Source: Flavilitoribacter nigricans DSM 23189 = NBRC 102662
Lineage (GTDB): Bacteria; Bacteroidota; Bacteroidia; Chitinophagales; Saprospiraceae
Assembly: GCF_002646595.1 (NCBI RefSeq)
Contig: NZ_PDUD01000021.1
Coordinates: 62,001 to 126,000 of the forward strand
Direction of reading: 5' to 3'
Length of the DNA stretch: 64,000 bases
The first letter of the stretch is position 1. Every line of letters begins with the position of its first letter. The notes beneath the pieces are model-generated. The model saw only the letters and a list, made by a program, of their open reading frames with translations, was not told where the DNA came from and did no database searches. Position numbers and translations under genes: made by a program. Positions 62,251 to 64,000 of the stretch are shown here, one piece after another.

Positions 62251-63741
62251 TTACTCTACCGTCCAGGTAGCACCTTCCTTACCATCCTTCACCTGGATGC
62301 CCAGGTCCTTGAGCGAATCGCGGATCAGGTCGGAAGTGGCCCAGTTCTTATTGGCCCGGGCATCCTGGCGGATATTAAGGATCACGTTCATCAGGCCGTT
62401 CGTCAGGCCCTGACCGTTATCCGATCCTTCGATCTCATCTTTCAGCCCGAACAGGTCGAAGATGAAGATGCGGAAAGTTTCCTTTAACAGGCTAAGAGTA
62501 GGAGTGCTTACCTCCTCGGCCGGCAGGTGACCGTCCTTCAAGCCGTTGATGCGGGTAACCAGTTCGAAAAGACGGGCCAGGGCGCGCGGCGTATTGAAGT
62601 CATCGTTCATTTCGGCGTAGGCCTGATCGATGATGTCGTTGATCTCTTTGTCCAGTTCACCGGCACTGGCGTTGGCCGGCGCCTGCAGATCCTGCAGTAC
62701 GCGGTTGGCCTCCATCAGGCGGCGATAGCCTTTTTCGGCGGCCTGGAGGGCCTCATCGGTCAGGTCCAGGGTACTGCGGTAATGGGATTGCAGCATAAAG
62801 AACCGAACGATCATCGGACTGTAACCTTTAGTCACATGGGGGCTGTCGCCGGTAAAGAGTTCCGTCGGAGAGATGGTATTGCCATCACTCTTGGACATCT
62901 TTTTACCGTTCATCAGCAGCATGTTGGTGTGCAGCCAGTAATTGGCCGGCGCGTGCCCGCAGGAGCCTACGTTCTGGGCAACTTCGTTTTCGTGGTGCGG
63001 GAATTTCAGGTCGTTACCGCCTCCGTGAATATCGAAAGTTTTACCCAGGTACTTGGTACTCATGGCGGAGCATTCCAGGTGCCAGCCGGGGAAACCGACG
63101 GACCAGGGAGAGTTCCAGCGCATGATATGTTCGGGAGAAGCCTTCATCCAGATGGCAAAATCCGCCGGATGTTTTTTCTCACTTTGATTTTTCAGATTAT
63201 CTCTTGATTCGGACAGCAGGTCTTCCACTACCCGCCCGGACAACTGCCCGTAAACATTGTCGTTTTCGGCAATGAACTTCATCGTATCGAAGTAGACCGA
63301 TCCGTTCTGTTCGTAGCCATAGCCGTTGTCAATGATCTGTTGCACCATCTCGATCTGCTCCAGAATATGCCCGGTGGCCCGGGGTTCGATACTGGGAGGC
63401 AGAGCGTTGAAAATGCGCATAATATCGTGGAAACCGTTGGCGTACTTCTGAGCTACCTCCATCGGTTCCAGCTGATTCAGGCGGGCACCTTTGGACATGC
63501 GATCTTCACCGTCGTCCAGCAGGTGACCGACATCGGTGATATTGCGGACGTAACGCACCTTGTAGCCCAGGTGCAGCAGGTAGCGGTAGATGACGTCAAA
63601 ACTTACAAAAGTCCGGCAATTGCCCAGGTGCACATCGCTGTAGACGGTAGGTCCACAGACGTACATTCCTATTCTGCCCTCGTTGATCGGCGTGAAAGTT
63701 TCTTTCTCTCTGGTCAGACTATTGTACAGTTTCAGATTCAT
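62251..63741 (-). CDS. cysS: Cysteinyl-tRNA synthetase
   Basis: A 496-residue class I aminoacyl-tRNA synthetase of normal length. The zinc Cys and HIGH-type motif appear in MYVCGPTVYSDVHLGN (about 26-41); further on come GWHLECSAMS (a second zinc ligand region), HHENEVAQ and the KMSKS loop GKKMSKSDGNT near 280. The C-terminal half is the DALR-type anticodon-binding region. It attaches cysteine to tRNA-Cys in the cytoplasm. A promoter box lies 33 bases upstream and the gene appears to be transcribed alone. Highly confident. Confidence 0.97.
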   Translation of the reverse strand: MNLKLYNSLTREKETFTPINEGRIGMYVCGPTVYSDVHLGNCRTFVSFDVIYRYLLHLGYKVRYVRNITDVGHLLDDGEDRMSKGARLNQLEPMEVAQKYANGFHDIMRIFNALPPSIEPRATGHILEQIEMVQQIIDNGYGYEQNGSVYFDTMKFIAENDNVYGQLSGRVVEDLLSESRDNLKNQSEKKHPADFAIWMKASPEHIMRWNSPWSVGFPGWHLECSAMSTKYLGKTFDIHGGGNDLKFPHHENEVAQNVGSCGHAPANYWLHTNMLLMNGKKMSKSDGNTISPTELFTGDSPHVTKGYSPMIVRFFMLQSHYRSTLDLTDEALQAAEKGYRRLMEANRVLQDLQAPANASAGELDKEINDIIDQAYAEMNDDFNTPRALARLFELVTRINGLKDGHLPAEEVSTPTLSLLKETFRIFIFDLFGLKDEIEGSDNGQGLTNGLMNVILNIRQDARANKNWATSDLIRDSLKDLGIQVKDGKEGATWTVE

Positions 63742-63773
63742 GTTCTTGTGACGTTTGGCCCAAATCGGGGCCG

Positions 63774-63781
63774 CAAAAATA
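63774..63781 (-). promoter_or_regulatory. -7 promoter box of cysS
   Basis: The minus strand reads TATTTTTG, an exact TAnnTTTG match, 32 bases before the ATG at 63741. The remaining 63782-64000 is AT-rich with no gene visible. Confidence 0.5.
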
Positions 63782-64000
63782 AGAAGATATTATAAAGCTT
63801 TACAGCAATAAGCAATAAAACGACGGGGGAAGGGAAATAGTTTCAGCTTAAATCCTTCTCTTCCATGATTAAGAGTGTGTTTTGGGGGTTTTTCTTTGTG
63901 GCGAAAACAGTCAATTTTTTGTTTAGCCAAAGCTTATTTTGAAGTGCATACCCTGAAGGTACGGACTGAAAAATAGCTGAAGGATAAACGAAAAAGTGGC

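Overview
The window comes from a Bacteroidota chromosome, most likely a marine or activated-sludge type member of the Saprospiria/Lewinellaceae. This rests on a SusC/SusD pair, hybrid two-component regulators (HTCS), C-terminal type IX secretion (T9SS) sorting domains, HYR modules, DUF2723 and DUF4834 genes, and repeated promoter boxes of the Bacteroidota type TAnnTTTG a short way upstream of genes. No rRNA, tRNA, CRISPR or phage genes were recognised.

Left part (1-31 kb) is mostly core and catabolic genes. A DUF2723 membrane glycosyltransferase-like gene runs off the left edge, next to a small DUF4834 protein. A SusC/SusD uptake pair (2.8-7.8 kb) converges on three exported phosphoester-type hydrolases on the other strand (PHP-domain lipoprotein, purple-acid-phosphatase-like enzyme, glycerophosphodiesterase), which suggests organophosphate scavenging. 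Then come a 2-isopropylmalate/citramalate synthase-type enzyme, two POT oligopeptide transporters, a dodecin, a radical SAM/SPASM protein, a TPR protein, a transglutaminase-SnoaL fusion, a DPP-IV-like S9 peptidase, a basic HhH protein, a YdeI-family protein and an M1 peptidase with a C-terminal barrel-like half. The several peptidases and peptide transporters fit a protein-degrading lifestyle. A REP-associated (IS200-like) transposase with a GGTGCGCTGCACC repeat array lies at 30.3-31.2 kb, followed by YgiQ.

The most interesting part is 33.4-61.3 kb: three HTCS regulators interleaved with three very large secreted proteins (1,937, 1,624 and 1,411 aa). Each of these has a signal peptide, a polyglycine-rich N-terminal domain with a shared DGGRRR signature, long arrays of cysteine-containing HYR/Ig-like modules, and a T9SS sorting domain. 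HTCS1 and HTCS3 are close paralogs that both start with TTG; HTCS2 carries a TPR sensor instead of a propeller. By eye I find the same tandem pair of 21-bp boxes (core [TC][CG]G[AC]CA) upstream of large protein 1, upstream of HTCS2, and in the divergent HTCS3/large protein 2 promoter region, where it sits between two identical TATATTTG boxes. There are no glycoside hydrolases or SusCD genes here, so this looks like an HTCS-controlled surface adhesin/matrix locus rather than a polysaccharide utilisation locus.

The right end holds a 55-aa membrane protein, a DUF4395 protein and cysS. All functions are read from sequence motifs alone; no database search was run.
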